64,000 nt of DNA from Leucobacter sp. CX169 (GTDB lineage Bacteria; Actinomycetota; Actinomycetes; Actinomycetales; Microbacteriaceae), in NCBI RefSeq assembly GCF_017161405.1, contig NZ_CP071051.1, positions 1,488,001 through 1,552,000 of the forward strand, read 5' to 3'. Position 1 is the first letter of the stretch. Every line of letters starts with the position of its first letter. Under the pieces are notes generated by a model. The model saw nothing but the letters and a program-made list of their open reading frames with translations. It was not told the origin of the DNA and made no database searches. Position numbers and translations under genes: made by a program. This document shows positions 36,257 through 45,331 of the stretch, piece after piece.

Positions 36257-37096
36257 GTGGATATTGTGACGAACAACACTGCAGGCGCGGAACCTGCGCC
36301 CGAAAATATTTCGCTACCCTGGTCGCGATTCGTCGCCATCGGCGATTCGTTTACCGAGGGCGTCGGTGATCCTGAGCCGGAAAGTCCCGGTGGCCTGCGC
36401 GGCTGGGCCGATCGCTTCGCTGAGGTGCTCGGCGGCTTCGATCCTGACCTCGCCTACGCGAATCTCGCTGTCCGAGGGAAGCTCATCCGCCAGATCGCCG
36501 AGGAGCAGGTGGAGAACGCGCTGGATCTGCGCCCCGACCTCATCAGCATCTGCGCCGGCGGCAACGACGTTATTCGCCCGGGATCAGACCCCGACGAGGT
36601 TGCTGCTGAGCTCGATCGCGTGGTCGCTCGGCTGCGCCAGGGCGGCGCAACCGTCCTCCTCTTCACCTCGACCGACATCGGGTTCTCGTCTGTGTTCCGC
36701 CCCATCCGCGGCAAGGTTGCGATCTACAACGAGAACGTCCGCAAGGTGGCTCTCCGCCACGACTGCATCGTGGTTGACCTCTGGGCCGTCGAAGAGCTGC
36801 AGGACAGCCGGTACTGGGCCGATGACCGGCTGCACTACAACGCGCTGGGACACCACACGGTGGCTCGCGCGGCCCTCAGCGCCCTCAACGTTCCCAACGA
36901 TCTCGTGCCCCACGACCCGCTGCCACTTCCGGCGCACAACTGGCGTCAGGCGCGTCGCGAAGATCTGGTGTGGGCGCGTGAGCACCTCGTGCCATGGGTC
37001 ATCCGCCGCATCAAGCACGTCTCGTCAGGTGACAACGTGCAGGCGAAGCGACCCGAAGCTGCCGTGATGGCGCCCCGCCACGGAGACGACGACTAG
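36257..37096 (+). CDS. SGNH/GDSL hydrolase
   Basis: A 279-residue esterase/lipase-fold hydrolase. Block I is AIGDSFTEGVGDP with the nucleophile Ser, block III is CAGGNDVIRPG, and block V is DRLHYNALGHHTVA with the catalytic Asp and His. No signal peptide is visible, so it should act in the cytoplasm. The start is one of two GTG codons at 36257 or 36266. The substrate is unknown; enzymes of this group are widespread in actinobacteria. Confidence 0.9.
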   Translation: MDIVTNNTAGAEPAPENISLPWSRFVAIGDSFTEGVGDPEPESPGGLRGWADRFAEVLGGFDPDLAYANLAVRGKLIRQIAEEQVENALDLRPDLISICAGGNDVIRPGSDPDEVAAELDRVVARLRQGGATVLLFTSTDIGFSSVFRPIRGKVAIYNENVRKVALRHDCIVVDLWAVEELQDSRYWADDRLHYNALGHHTVARAALSALNVPNDLVPHDPLPLPAHNWRQARREDLVWAREHLVPWVIRRIKHVSSGDNVQAKRPEAAVMAPRHGDDD

Positions 37097-37196
37097 GCCA
37101 TTGCCGTTCGCCCCCGGCTGTGTCAGCCTGGACTGAATCCCGTCGCCGCAGCGACGCCGTCGTATCCACGACGTCGGGTCACGAGCGGAGCACGCC

Positions 37197-37808
37197 ATGG
37201 GACGCATCTGTATCGACCTCTTCACGACCCTGGACGGCGTCGCGCAGGCCCCTGGTGGCCCCGAGGAGGACGAGGAGAACGAATTCACCTTCGGGGGCTG
37301 GCAGGCGCCACTGATCGACGAGGCCGTCGGCGAGCAGGTGCTTTCGGGCATGAGCGGCATGGACGCACTCCTCCTGGGCAGAAAGACCTACGACATTTTC
37401 GCGGGCTACTGGCCGGAGCAGCGGGGCGAGATTGCCGACCTGTTCAATCGCATTCCCAAGTATGTGGCGACGCGCCAGAACATCCCCCTCCCGTGGGCTG
37501 ACAGCGTTCCGCTCGGAAGCAACATCGCCGCCGCCGTGCAGGATCTCCGCCGCCAGCACGAACGAATCCATGTGATCGGCAGCCTGAACTTCGTCCAGAC
37601 GCTGCTGGCGGATCAGCTCTTCGACCAGCTCACCCTCTGGGTACACCCGATCCTGCTGGGCCCCGGGAAACGAGTATTTGCCGACGGAGCGGTTCCTACA
37701 AACCTGCAACTGCTCGAACCCGCGGTGACCTCGCCGCGCGGAGTCGTCAGATTGCGCTACGAACTCGTGGGCGGTGTCCCCGCGACCGGAGACATGTCCG
37801 CCCAATAG
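37197..37808 (+). CDS. Dihydrofolate reductase-fold protein (RibD C-terminal family)
   Basis: A 203-residue protein of the RibD-C/DHFR superfamily. It starts MGRICIDLFTTLDGVAQAPG and carries DALLLGRKTYDIFAGYWP, IHVIGSLNFVQTLL and LWVHPILLGPGKRVFADG, the typical NADPH-fold blocks. Proteins like this (YwjB/YyaP group) are reductases of unknown substrate. GGAG precedes the ATG at 37197. The 3' end overlaps the convergent gluQRS gene by 52 bases. Confidence 0.88.
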   Translation: MGRICIDLFTTLDGVAQAPGGPEEDEENEFTFGGWQAPLIDEAVGEQVLSGMSGMDALLLGRKTYDIFAGYWPEQRGEIADLFNRIPKYVATRQNIPLPWADSVPLGSNIAAAVQDLRRQHERIHVIGSLNFVQTLLADQLFDQLTLWVHPILLGPGKRVFADGAVPTNLQLLEPAVTSPRGVVRLRYELVGGVPATGDMSAQ

Positions 37809-38710
37809 ACCGGTTCGGCGGTGAGGCTGCTCACGTCAAAGCGTTCGAGCAGGGATGCCATCTCGATCGATTGCCCCGGCGCTGCAAGGCCGAGTGATTC
37901 GGCCATCCATCTGCGGACGTCGACCGCTGCGACCCCGTCGGCCGCGAGGTCCTCCAGCGTGACCGCCCCGTCACGCTTCGCGAGCCGCGCCCCATTCGCG
38001 CCCAACACGAGCGGGACATGGGCATACTCCGGCTCGGGCAGCCCCAGCAGACGCTGCAGCAGGATCTGGCGCGAGGTAGACGACGCGAGGTCGTCGCCGC
38101 GCACAACCTGGTCGACCCCCATTTCGGCATCGTCCACCACGACGGCGAGGTTATAGGCGATCGTTCCGTCGCCTCGTCGCAGCACGAAGTCATCGACCAC
38201 GCCCGGTACCTCCCCCAGGATGCGGTCGGTGAAGGTCGGGGCGACGGTGCCCTCGGGCACTTTCAGGCGCAACGCGGGTAGGCGCGGCGCGATCGCGGTG
38301 CGCGCACGAGAACGCTCCTCCGCCGTGCGATCGCGGCAGGTTCCCGGGTAGGCGCCGGGAGGCGCGTGCGGCGCCGTGGGCGCTGCCAGGATGTCGGCGC
38401 GCGAGCACGTGCATTCGTACACCAGCCCAGCTGATGCCAGGCGCCGAATCGCGTCGGCGTGAGCCGCACCACGTTCGGATTGCAGCACCACTTCGCCGTC
38501 CCAGTCGATGCCGATCGCCGCGAGCTCGGCAAGCTGCTCGCTCGCGGCGCCGGCGTCACGCGCCCGATCAAGGTCTTCAACCCGCACGAGGAACGCCCGG
38601 CCGGTCGAACGGGCGCACAGCCACGCGACCAAGGCCGTCCGCAGATTGCCGACGTGGAGTCGTCCCGAGGGGCTCGGCGCGTATCTTCCCGCACCGACGT
38701 GTTCGTTCAT
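37757..38710 (-). CDS. gluQRS: Glutamyl-Q tRNA(Asp) synthetase
   Basis: A 317-residue truncated glutamyl-tRNA synthetase paralogue that lacks the anticodon-binding domain. The HIGH-type motif is APSPSGRLHVGNLRTALVAW, and the KMSKS equivalent is ARLAKRDGAVTL. Cysteines in YECTCSRAD and YPGTCRDR form the zinc site typical of the GluQRS group. The known enzyme attaches glutamate to queuosine in tRNA-Asp. The length and missing C-terminal domain exclude a normal GltX. It overlaps the convergent DHFR-fold gene at its 3' end. Confidence 0.92.
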   Translation of the reverse strand: MNEHVGAGRYAPSPSGRLHVGNLRTALVAWLCARSTGRAFLVRVEDLDRARDAGAASEQLAELAAIGIDWDGEVVLQSERGAAHADAIRRLASAGLVYECTCSRADILAAPTAPHAPPGAYPGTCRDRTAEERSRARTAIAPRLPALRLKVPEGTVAPTFTDRILGEVPGVVDDFVLRRGDGTIAYNLAVVVDDAEMGVDQVVRGDDLASSTSRQILLQRLLGLPEPEYAHVPLVLGANGARLAKRDGAVTLEDLAADGVAAVDVRRWMAESLGLAAPGQSIEMASLLERFDVSSLTAEPVYWADMSPVAGTPPTSS

Positions 38711-38768
38711 ACTCCCAGCCTATGGCCGCAACCTTTCGGCGGCCGCTCGCGCGGCGTAGTCTGGCGGC

Positions 38769-39101
38769 ATGCCAAACCTCACTGAAAAAAACACTGACGC
38801 TCTGTCAACGCTTGGCGTCTCACGCTCGTTCGGGAGCCCGATCGAGGTGGGCGACGAGACGATCGTGCCCGTCGCCGCTGTCTGGATGGGTCTGGGCGGC
38901 GGGGCCGCAACTGAAGAGTCTGCCGGCGAAGGCGCGGGAGGCGGCGGCGTTTCGCTCCCCTTTGGTGCCTACGTCAGCTCAGGGGGTCGGACCACATTTC
39001 GCCCCAACACGATCATCTTGATGGCGGTTGCCGTTCCGCTGGTCTGTGTCGCAGGAAAGGCGCTTTCACGCATCATTCGTGCCGGAAAGGGCCGCCGCTA
39101 G
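38769..39101 (+). CDS. GerW (YtfJ) family protein
   Basis: A 110-residue protein of the GerW/YtfJ family. The family core reads LGVSRSFGSPIEVGDETIVPVA then a Gly-rich loop (LGGGAATEESAGEGAGGGG) and PFGAYV. The last third holds one membrane helix (TIILMAVAVPLVCVAGKAL) and a basic end. In Bacillus a member is needed for spore germination, but the family is also common in non-sporulating actinobacteria where its role is unknown. It diverges from gluQRS across a 58-base gap. Confidence 0.85.
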   Translation: MPNLTEKNTDALSTLGVSRSFGSPIEVGDETIVPVAAVWMGLGGGAATEESAGEGAGGGGVSLPFGAYVSSGGRTTFRPNTIILMAVAVPLVCVAGKALSRIIRAGKGRR

Positions 39102-39178
39102 ATCCGACACGGTGTGTCGCGTTTCGCGAACACAGCGAACTCTCCCCTATGCTGTTACAGGTCCGCATGAGCGGGTGC

Positions 39179-39252
39179 GCGCCTGTAGCTCAGTTGGTTA
39201 GAGCGCCACGTTTACACCGTGGATGTCGGGGGTTCGAGTCCCTCCGGGCGCA
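39179..39252 (+). tRNA. tRNA-Val (TAC)
   Basis: A 74-base cloverleaf. GCGCCTG pairs with CGGGCGC in the acceptor stem, the D-arm contains AGCTCAGTTGGTTAGAGC, the anticodon arm CCACG-TTTACAC-CGTGG gives anticodon TAC, and the T-loop is TTCGAGT. No CCA is encoded. Confidence 0.97.
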
Positions 39253-39344
39253 CTTCACACATTTTCTTCACGCAACACATCCGGCGTCACCCCGCGTTTG
39301 ACCCTCTCGATTCCGCGTCACCGCCACATCAGATGGGAATACTC

Positions 39345-39530
39345 ATGTTTGGCACGACTTCGACTCTCGCGGCCACCGGCAGCGACAGCCTCGTTCTGTA
39401 CTTCGTCATCGGAGGGATCCTCCTCGCCGCAGGCCTTGGCCTCATTGTCCTTCGTGCGTTGCGAAAGCGGCCCACCTCGACCAAGCCTGACAGCGCTGAC
39501 TCCGCAGGCGACGACGACCTCCAGTCGTAG
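39345..39530 (+). CDS. 61-residue LAATG mini-protein with one membrane helix
   Basis: A tiny protein consisting of MFGTTSTLAATGSDS, one hydrophobic helix of about 20 residues (LVLYFVIGGILLAAGLGLIV) and a basic segment RALRKR followed by an acidic tail. LAATG, a helix and Arg/Lys is exactly a sortase sorting signal, yet there is no signal peptide and almost no mature part. I chose the ATG at 39345; an in-frame ATG at 39333 lacks a ribosome site. A strong terminator follows. Function unknown; a small membrane protein of other purpose is equally possible. Confidence 0.65.
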   Translation: MFGTTSTLAATGSDSLVLYFVIGGILLAAGLGLIVLRALRKRPTSTKPDSADSAGDDDLQS

Positions 39531-39537
39531 CTGCACC

Positions 39538-39585
39538 AAAAACGCCCCGATCCTCCGCCGTGCTGGCGAGGGATCGGGGCGTTTT
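39538..39585 (+). terminator. Rho-independent terminator after the LAATG mini-protein
   Basis: AAAAACGCCCCGATCC from 39538 pairs with GGATCGGGGCGTTTT ending at 39585. The T run is in the right arm. It can also serve the convergent peroxiredoxin gene, which ends at 39605. Confidence 0.88.
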
Positions 39586-39604
39586 GCGTTGAACGCCTGG
39601 AAGG

Positions 39605-40069
39605 CTAGGCCGTCACCAGGCTGAGCGCCTCGGTGTAGGCTGCGAAGTCGCGTGCTTCGCCCGGCTCCTTGACGAATGCCGCACGCACCACTCGGTCCTG
39701 GTCGATGAGGAAGGTTCCGCGCTTGGCGATTCCAGCCTCTTCAATGAATACCCCGAACTTCTGTGCCACGGCGCCGTGGGGCCAGAAGTCCGAAAGAATC
39801 GGGAAATCGTAACCCTCTGCCTCGGCCCACGCGCGCTGCGTGAACGAGGAATCAACAGAGATTCCGACGACCTGCACGCTCTCTCCCTCGAACAGCGCGA
39901 GGTTGTCGCGGAGCTCACAGAGCTCGGTCGTGCAGATCCCGGAGAACGCAAGCGGGAAGAACACGAGGACGACGGGCTTGTCTGCGACGAGCTCAGACAG
40001 CACGATTTCCTCGCCGAGGTGGGTGGTAAGCGTGAAATCGGGGGCGATTTCTCCGACGGCAATCGACAC
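39605..40069 (-). CDS. ahpE: Peroxiredoxin, AhpE-like
   Basis: A 154-residue peroxiredoxin that reduces peroxides. The peroxidatic Cys lies in FFPLAFSGICTTELCELRD, with a second Cys five residues on, as in BCP/PrxQ enzymes, whereas M. tuberculosis AhpE has only the first. Other family blocks are IAPDFTL, VGISVDSSFTQRAWAE and GIAKRGTFLIDQD. The GTG at 40069 was chosen because GAAAGGA lies eight bases upstream and the length then equals AhpE. It diverges from aceE across about 280 bases in which I see no gene. Confidence 0.9.
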   Translation of the reverse strand: MSIAVGEIAPDFTLTTHLGEEIVLSELVADKPVVLVFFPLAFSGICTTELCELRDNLALFEGESVQVVGISVDSSFTQRAWAEAEGYDFPILSDFWPHGAVAQKFGVFIEEAGIAKRGTFLIDQDRVVRAAFVKEPGEARDFAAYTEALSLVTA

Positions 40070-40346
40070 GAGTTGCGTCCTTTCCGGCACGAAGTCTCGC
40101 GCCGATGCGGGGTGATGGAATTCCAGCCTACCGGCGCACTCCGCAGGAATGCGTCACCTCAGAAGCCGGCAGAACCATCACTCGCGCTCCTAACATACGA
40201 ATTCCGCGAAAGTGCGCAAACAGCGTGCGTGAATCGCAGAACTTTCGCAGTTCTTCGCTAGTCTTGGATTTGGTCCGCGCACCCGCGGTCCATGCTTGTG
40301 CGCGCACACATCTGTTTCGCGCCGGCCCACCGTTAGGAGAGCTCTC

Positions 40347-43073
40347 GTGGTTGTGAACACCCAGGATCCATACGCACCCAACCGGGATGACCAGGACCCC
40401 CAGGAGACAGCGGAGTGGCGCGAGTCGCTCCAGCAGCTCGTGACGGCCCACGGGCCCGCCCGGGCGCGCGAGATCATGACGAGCCTCCTCGCACAGTCGC
40501 GGGAGCTGCACTTGAACGTGCCTCAGGTGCCCACGACTGACTACGTGAACACGATCGCCTCCGAGAACGAGCCGAGCTTCCCCGGCGACGAAGACCTCGA
40601 GCGCCAGTACCGCTCATGGATTCGCTGGAACGCAGCGATGACCGTACACCGCGCGCAGCGCCCCGGCGTCGGCGTCGGCGGGCACCTCTCGAGCTACGCC
40701 TCAGCTGCCTCGCTGTACGAGGTCGGATTCAACCACTTCTTCCGCGGGCAGGATCACCCCGGCGGCGGCGACCAGATTTTCTTCCAGGGCCACGCCTCCC
40801 CCGGCATCTACGCTCGCGCCTTCCTCGAAGGACGCCTGAGCGCCGACCAGCTTGACGGCTTCCGTCAGGAAAAGTCCCACGCGACCGGCGGCCTGCCGAG
40901 CTACCCGCACCCTCGTCTGCTCCCCAGCTTCTGGCAGTTCCCGACGGTGTCGATGGGCCTCGGTCCGATCAACGCGATCTACCAGGCCCAGCTCAACAAG
41001 TACGTCACCAACCGCGGCATCAAGGACGCCTCAGACCAGCACGTCTGGGCGTTCCTGGGCGACGGCGAGATGGACGAGGTTGAGAGCCGCGGCCAGCTCC
41101 AGGTTGCGGCGAACGAGGGCCTCGACAACCTCACCTTCGTGGTGAACTGCAACTTGCAGCGGCTCGACGGCCCGGTCCGCGGCAACGGCAAGATCATCCA
41201 GGAGCTCGAGAGCTACTTCCGCGGCGCCGGCTGGAATGTCATCAAGGTGGTCTGGGGCCGCGAATGGGACGACCTGCTCAACCGCGATAGCTCGGGTGCG
41301 CTGCTCAACCTCATGAATGTCACCCCCGACGGTGACTACCAGACGTACAAGTCCGAGAACGGGGCCTACGTCCGCGAGCACTTCTTCGGACGCGACGAGC
41401 GCGCGCTCGCCCTCGTCGAGGGTTACACCGACGACCAGGTCTGGGGCCTGCGCCGCGGCGGCCACGACTACCGCAAGGTGCACGCCGCCTACCAGCAGGC
41501 AATGAACCACAAGGGCCAGCCGACGGTCATCCTTGCGAAGACCATCAAGGGCTACGGCCTCGGCCCGCACTTCGAGGCGCGCAACGCGACGCACCAGATG
41601 AAGAAGATGACGCTCGAGGACCTGAAGCTCTTCCGCGACACCATGCACATCCCGATCTCGGACGCGCAGCTTGAGGCCGACCCGTACCTGCCGCCGTACT
41701 ACAAGCCGGCAGACTCCGATCCCGCGATCCAGTACGTCCACGAGCGCCGGCGGGCACTCGGCGGTTACCTGCCCGAGCGCCGCACCAACTACACCCCGGT
41801 GCGCGTGCCCGAGGAGAAGACCTACGCGATCGCGAAGAAGGGTTCCGGCACGCAGGAGGCCGCGACCACGATGATCTTCGTGCGTCTGTTGAAGGACCTC
41901 ATGCGCGACAAGGAGTTCGGCCCGCGCATCGTGCCGATCATCCCCGACGAGGCCCGCACGTTCGGCATGGACTCCTACTTCCCCACGTCGAAGATCTACA
42001 ACCCGCACGGCCAGACCTACACGTCGGTCGACCGCGAGCTGCTGCTGGCCTACAAGGAGAGCGCGCAGGGCGTGCTGCTGCACGTCGGCATCAATGAGGC
42101 TGGCGCCGCCGCCGCGTTCACCGCGGTCGGCACGTCGTACTCGACGCAGGGCGAGCCGCTCATTCCGATCTACATCTTCTACTCGATGTTTGGCTTCCAG
42201 CGCACGGGCGACGCGATTTGGGCAGCAGGCGACCAGATGGCTCGCGGCTTCATGATCGGTGCAACCGCCGGCCGCACGACGCTGACCGGCGAGGGCTTGC
42301 AGCACGCTGACGGCCACTCGATGGTGCTTGCCGCCACGAACCCTGCCGTCATCTCGTACGACCCGGCTTACGGGTACGAGATCGGGCACATCATGCGCTC
42401 CGGCCTCGACCGCATGTACGGCGGCACTCACCCGGATCCGAACGTCATCTACTACATGTCCGTCTACAACGAGCCCATCGTGCACCCGGCCGAGCCGGCA
42501 GACGTCGACGTCGATGGCATCGTTCGTGGTATCCACCGCGTCTCGCAGGGGGCTCCGGGTGCACTGCGCGCCCAGATCCTCGCCTCGGGCGTCGCGGTGC
42601 CGTGGGCGCGGGAGGCCGCAGACCTACTGCAACGCGACTGGGGCGTGAGTGCCGATGTCTGGAGCGTCACGAGCTGGTCGGAGTTGCGCCGCGATGGCGT
42701 TGCGGCTGAGCAGCACAACTTCCTGCACCCCGAAGCGGCTCCGCGCTCCGCGTACCTGCGGGACAAGCTTGCGGGTGCTGAGGGTCCCTTTGTCGCGGTG
42801 AGCGACTGGGCGACTCAGGTTCCCGACCAGATCCGCGAGTTTGTGCCCGGCGACTTCGCTGTTCTCGGCGCCGACGGCTTCGGCTTCTCCGACACGCGCG
42901 CCGCCGCACGCCGCCACTTCGCGATTGATCGCGAGTCCGTCGTCGTCCGCGTGCTGCAGAGCCTCGCCGCTCAGGGCAAGATCGACGCAGGCGTTCCGCG
43001 CCAGGCGGCGGCGCAATACCGCCTGCTCGATGTGAATGCTGGCACGACCGGGGGTGCGGGCGGCGAGGCCTAG
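40347..43073 (+). CDS. aceE: Pyruvate dehydrogenase E1 component, homodimeric (AceE)
   Basis: A 908-residue thiamine-diphosphate enzyme that decarboxylates pyruvate and feeds acetyl units to the E2 subunit. The ThDP motif is seen as [15 protein letters not shown] (about residues 232-246) through [38 protein letters not shown] and the later [15 protein letters not shown] are typical of the AceE type used by actinobacteria in the mixed PDH/ODH complex. GTG at 40347 follows GGAGAG. It sits just upstream of the fatty acid genes, which consume acetyl-CoA. Confidence 0.98.
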   Translation: MVVNTQDPYAPNRDDQDPQETAEWRESLQQLVTAHGPARAREIMTSLLAQSRELHLNVPQVPTTDYVNTIASENEPSFPGDEDLERQYRSWIRWNAAMTVHRAQRPGVGVGGHLSSYASAASLYEVGFNHFFRGQDHPGGGDQIFFQGHASPGIYARAFLEGRLSADQLDGFRQEKSHATGGLPSYPHPRLLPSFWQFPTVSMGLGPINAIYQAQLNKYVTNRGIKDASDQHVWAFLGDGEMDEVESRGQLQVAANEGLDNLTFVVNCNLQRLDGPVRGNGKIIQELESYFRGAGWNVIKVVWGREWDDLLNRDSSGALLNLMNVTPDGDYQTYKSENGAYVREHFFGRDERALALVEGYTDDQVWGLRRGGHDYRKVHAAYQQAMNHKGQPTVILAKTIKGYGLGPHFEARNATHQMKKMTLEDLKLFRDTMHIPISDAQLEADPYLPPYYKPADSDPAIQYVHERRRALGGYLPERRTNYTPVRVPEEKTYAIAKKGSGTQEAATTMIFVRLLKDLMRDKEFGPRIVPIIPDEARTFGMDSYFPTSKIYNPHGQTYTSVDRELLLAYKESAQGVLLHVGINEAGAAAAFTAVGTSYSTQGEPLIPIYIFYSMFGFQRTGDAIWAAGDQMARGFMIGATAGRTTLTGEGLQHADGHSMVLAATNPAVISYDPAYGYEIGHIMRSGLDRMYGGTHPDPNVIYYMSVYNEPIVHPAEPADVDVDGIVRGIHRVSQGAPGALRAQILASGVAVPWAREAADLLQRDWGVSADVWSVTSWSELRRDGVAAEQHNFLHPEAAPRSAYLRDKLAGAEGPFVAVSDWATQVPDQIREFVPGDFAVLGADGFGFSDTRAAARRHFAIDRESVVVRVLQSLAAQGKIDAGVPRQAAAQYRLLDVNAGTTGGAGGEA

Positions 43074-43114
43074 GCTGGCCGTCCGGCCGACGAACACGAT
43101 ACGCTCAGCACACC

Positions 43115-44314
43115 ATGGCGCGTACGAAACAGCAGGAGCTCGCGTGGCTCCGCACGATCACCGGCGAACTCGCCACCCTGACGATCACGCGGCTTGAGGA
43201 GACGCTCCCCTGGTACGGGGAGATGCCTCCCGGCCGCCGATCGGCGGTGGGGCTGGTCGCACAGACCGGCATCAGCTCGTTCATGAGCTGGTACGAGGAC
43301 CCTTCCAGCACGCCGTGGATCGCCTCGGACGTGTTCGGCTCGGCCCCGCGCGAGCTGCTGCGCTCGATCAGCCTGCAGGAGACCCTGCAGCTGATTCGCG
43401 TGGTCGTGAGCGTTGTTGAAGATCGGGTGGCCCGCGAAAGCGAGCCGCTGCGCGAAGCGATCATGCACTACTCACGCGATGTCGCCTTCGCGGCCGCGGA
43501 CGTCTACGCCCGCGCCGCCGAGGCGCGCGGACTCTGGGACGCGCGCCTCGAGGCGCTCGTGGTCGACTCCATCTTGACCGGCGAGTCCGACGACGAGCTG
43601 CCCAGCAGGATCGCGGCACTCGGCTGGCACGGCCAGGGCGAGGCGACGGTGCTCGTCGGCACCGCCGATCGCAGCGTCGACGTCGACCAGATCCGCCGCA
43701 TCGCGCGTCACGCCTCGGCTGACGTGCTCATCGGGCTGCAGGGGGCCAGGCTCGTGCTCGTGATCGGCCGGGCGGATCCTGAACCGCGCGAACCGGGTAC
43801 CGCCACCGTGGAAACTCCGGACTTCATCGAGCTCGCCGCTCGACTCAGCGATTCGTTCACCGACGGGCCCCTCGTACTGGGCCCGACAGTCCCCACCCTG
43901 GTCGAGGCCTCGCGCAGCGCCCGGGCGGCGCTTGCCGGTGTCGCCGTCGCTCGTTCCTGGCGGAACGCCCCGCGCCCGGTGCATGCCGATGACCTGCTTC
44001 CCGAGCGCGCGCTTGCCGGCGATGGCCTGGCCCGACGCACGCTCATCGAGCAGATCTACACCCCGCTCGTCGAGCACTCCCCCGAACTCCTTGAGACCCT
44101 GTGGTGCTATCTCGACAACGGCCGCTCCCTCGAGGGCACCGCTCGCGAACTCTTCGTCCACCCGAACACGGTCCGCTATCGCCTCAAGAAGGTCTCCGAG
44201 ATCATCGGCTGGAATGCGACCGGAGCCCGTGAGGCGCTGATCCTGCAGGCTGCGCTCATCGTGGGCTCCATCGCGAGCAATGGGCCCAGACGCACCCCTC
44301 AGCCGAAGAAATAG
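43115..44314 (+). CDS. fasR: PucR/CdaR-type regulator of fatty acid synthesis (FasR-like)
   Basis: A 399-residue regulator with a central GGDEF-like CdaR domain (about residues 150-290) and a C-terminal PucR HTH (about 330-390) reading LLETLWCYLDNGRSLEGTARE and VHPNTVRYRLKKVSEIIGW. In Streptomyces the gene in this position, FasR, activates fabD-fabH-acpP-fabF. Here it lies 79 bases upstream of fabD on the same strand. A 12-base palindrome begins at its stop codon. Confidence 0.87.
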   Translation: MARTKQQELAWLRTITGELATLTITRLEETLPWYGEMPPGRRSAVGLVAQTGISSFMSWYEDPSSTPWIASDVFGSAPRELLRSISLQETLQLIRVVVSVVEDRVARESEPLREAIMHYSRDVAFAAADVYARAAEARGLWDARLEALVVDSILTGESDDELPSRIAALGWHGQGEATVLVGTADRSVDVDQIRRIARHASADVLIGLQGARLVLVIGRADPEPREPGTATVETPDFIELAARLSDSFTDGPLVLGPTVPTLVEASRSARAALAGVAVARSWRNAPRPVHADDLLPERALAGDGLARRTLIEQIYTPLVEHSPELLETLWCYLDNGRSLEGTARELFVHPNTVRYRLKKVSEIIGWNATGAREALILQAALIVGSIASNGPRRTPQPKK

Positions 44315-44325
44315 TGGGATCCCAC
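44314..44325. promoter_or_regulatory. Perfect 12-bp palindrome ahead of fabD
   Basis: GTGGGATCCCAC is self-complementary and begins on the last base of the fasR stop codon, about 70 bases before the fabD start. With no loop it is not a terminator. It could be a regulator site for the fab genes. Confidence 0.35.
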
Positions 44326-44393
44326 AACGTTTTCGCGTTTTTCTCGTGTGGCACATGCAGGTGCGGGCACGTTCATCTGCGAAACTTAGACAC

Positions 44394-45311
44394 GTGATTG
44401 TCATCGCTTGCCCAGGACAGGGCTCTCAGACTCCGGGGTTCCTTGCCGAGTGGCTTGAAGACCCGACCGCGCGCGAGTTCCTGGGAGAGGTGTCCGAGCG
44501 CATTGGCCTTGATCTCGTCGCCCATGGCACGCTCAGCGACGCCGACACCATCAAAGACACGGCGGTCGCCCAGCCACTCATCGTCGCCGCGAGCCTCCTG
44601 GCCTGGCGTGCGCTCGGCGCGCGCGCCGACCTCAGCGGCGTCGGCGTTGCCGGCCACTCAGTCGGCGAATTTGCGGCCGCTGCTGCCGCCGGCGTGCTGA
44701 CCGAGACTGATGCACTTGCGCTCGTGCGCACCCGTGGCCTCGCGATGGCCGAGGCCGCCGCTCAGACTCAGACCGGCATGGCGGCCGTCGTCGGCGGAGT
44801 CGAAGCAGACGTCCTCGCGGCGATCGAGTCCGCCGGGCTCACCGCCGCGAACCGCAACGGCGGCGGGCAGATCGTGGCAGCGGGCTCCGTTGCCGGCCTC
44901 GCGGCCCTCGCAGAGGCGGCACCTCGCGGCGCCCGCGTCATCCCGCTCTCGGTGGCCGGTGCGTTCCACACGGAATACATGGCAGGCGCCATTCCCGCCC
45001 TCGCAGATGCCGCAGCCGCAATCACCCCGGACGACCCGACGCTGGCGCTGTGGACCAACTCGGACGGCAGCCGCGTCGCGAGCGGCTCTCGATTCCTCGA
45101 GCTCTTGGTCTCGCAGGTGTCAAGCCCCGTCCGCTGGGATGCCTGCATGGAGTCATTCCAGGCCGCCGGCATCACCGGACTCATCGAGCTCACCCCCGCC
45201 GGAGCACTGACGGGTATCGCCAAGCGTGCCCTTCGCGGCGTCCCGACGGTCGCCATCAAGACCCCGTCCGATCTCGATGCGGCTGTAGAGCTGCTCTCGA
45301 TTCCCGCCTAG
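44394..45311 (+). CDS. fabD: Malonyl-CoA:ACP transacylase
   Basis: A 305-residue transacylase that loads malonyl groups onto acyl carrier protein. The start block ACPGQGSQTPGFL, the nucleophile motif VAGHSVGEFAAAAAAG (Ser near residue 87) and the catalytic His in AGAFHTEYM are all present. The GTG at 44394 has no Shine-Dalgarno sequence within 20 bases, so the mRNA may be leaderless or poorly initiated. It is the first gene of the fabD-fabH-acpP-fabF operon, with 20 bases to fabH. Confidence 0.97.
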   Translation: MIVIACPGQGSQTPGFLAEWLEDPTAREFLGEVSERIGLDLVAHGTLSDADTIKDTAVAQPLIVAASLLAWRALGARADLSGVGVAGHSVGEFAAAAAAGVLTETDALALVRTRGLAMAEAAAQTQTGMAAVVGGVEADVLAAIESAGLTAANRNGGGQIVAAGSVAGLAALAEAAPRGARVIPLSVAGAFHTEYMAGAIPALADAAAAITPDDPTLALWTNSDGSRVASGSRFLELLVSQVSSPVRWDACMESFQAAGITGLIELTPAGALTGIAKRALRGVPTVAIKTPSDLDAAVELLSIPA

Positions 45312-45331
45312 ACACGATCCAAAGGACCCTC

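Noticed and set aside
41031-42536. A 501-residue open frame opposite aceE
   Set aside because: The plus strand holds all AceE motifs; the antisense frame is a Val/Arg/Leu-rich shadow.
44314-44345. A rho-independent terminator between fasR and fabD
   Set aside because: The GTGGGATCCCAC palindrome has no loop and so cannot form a stable terminator hairpin, despite T-rich sequence after it.
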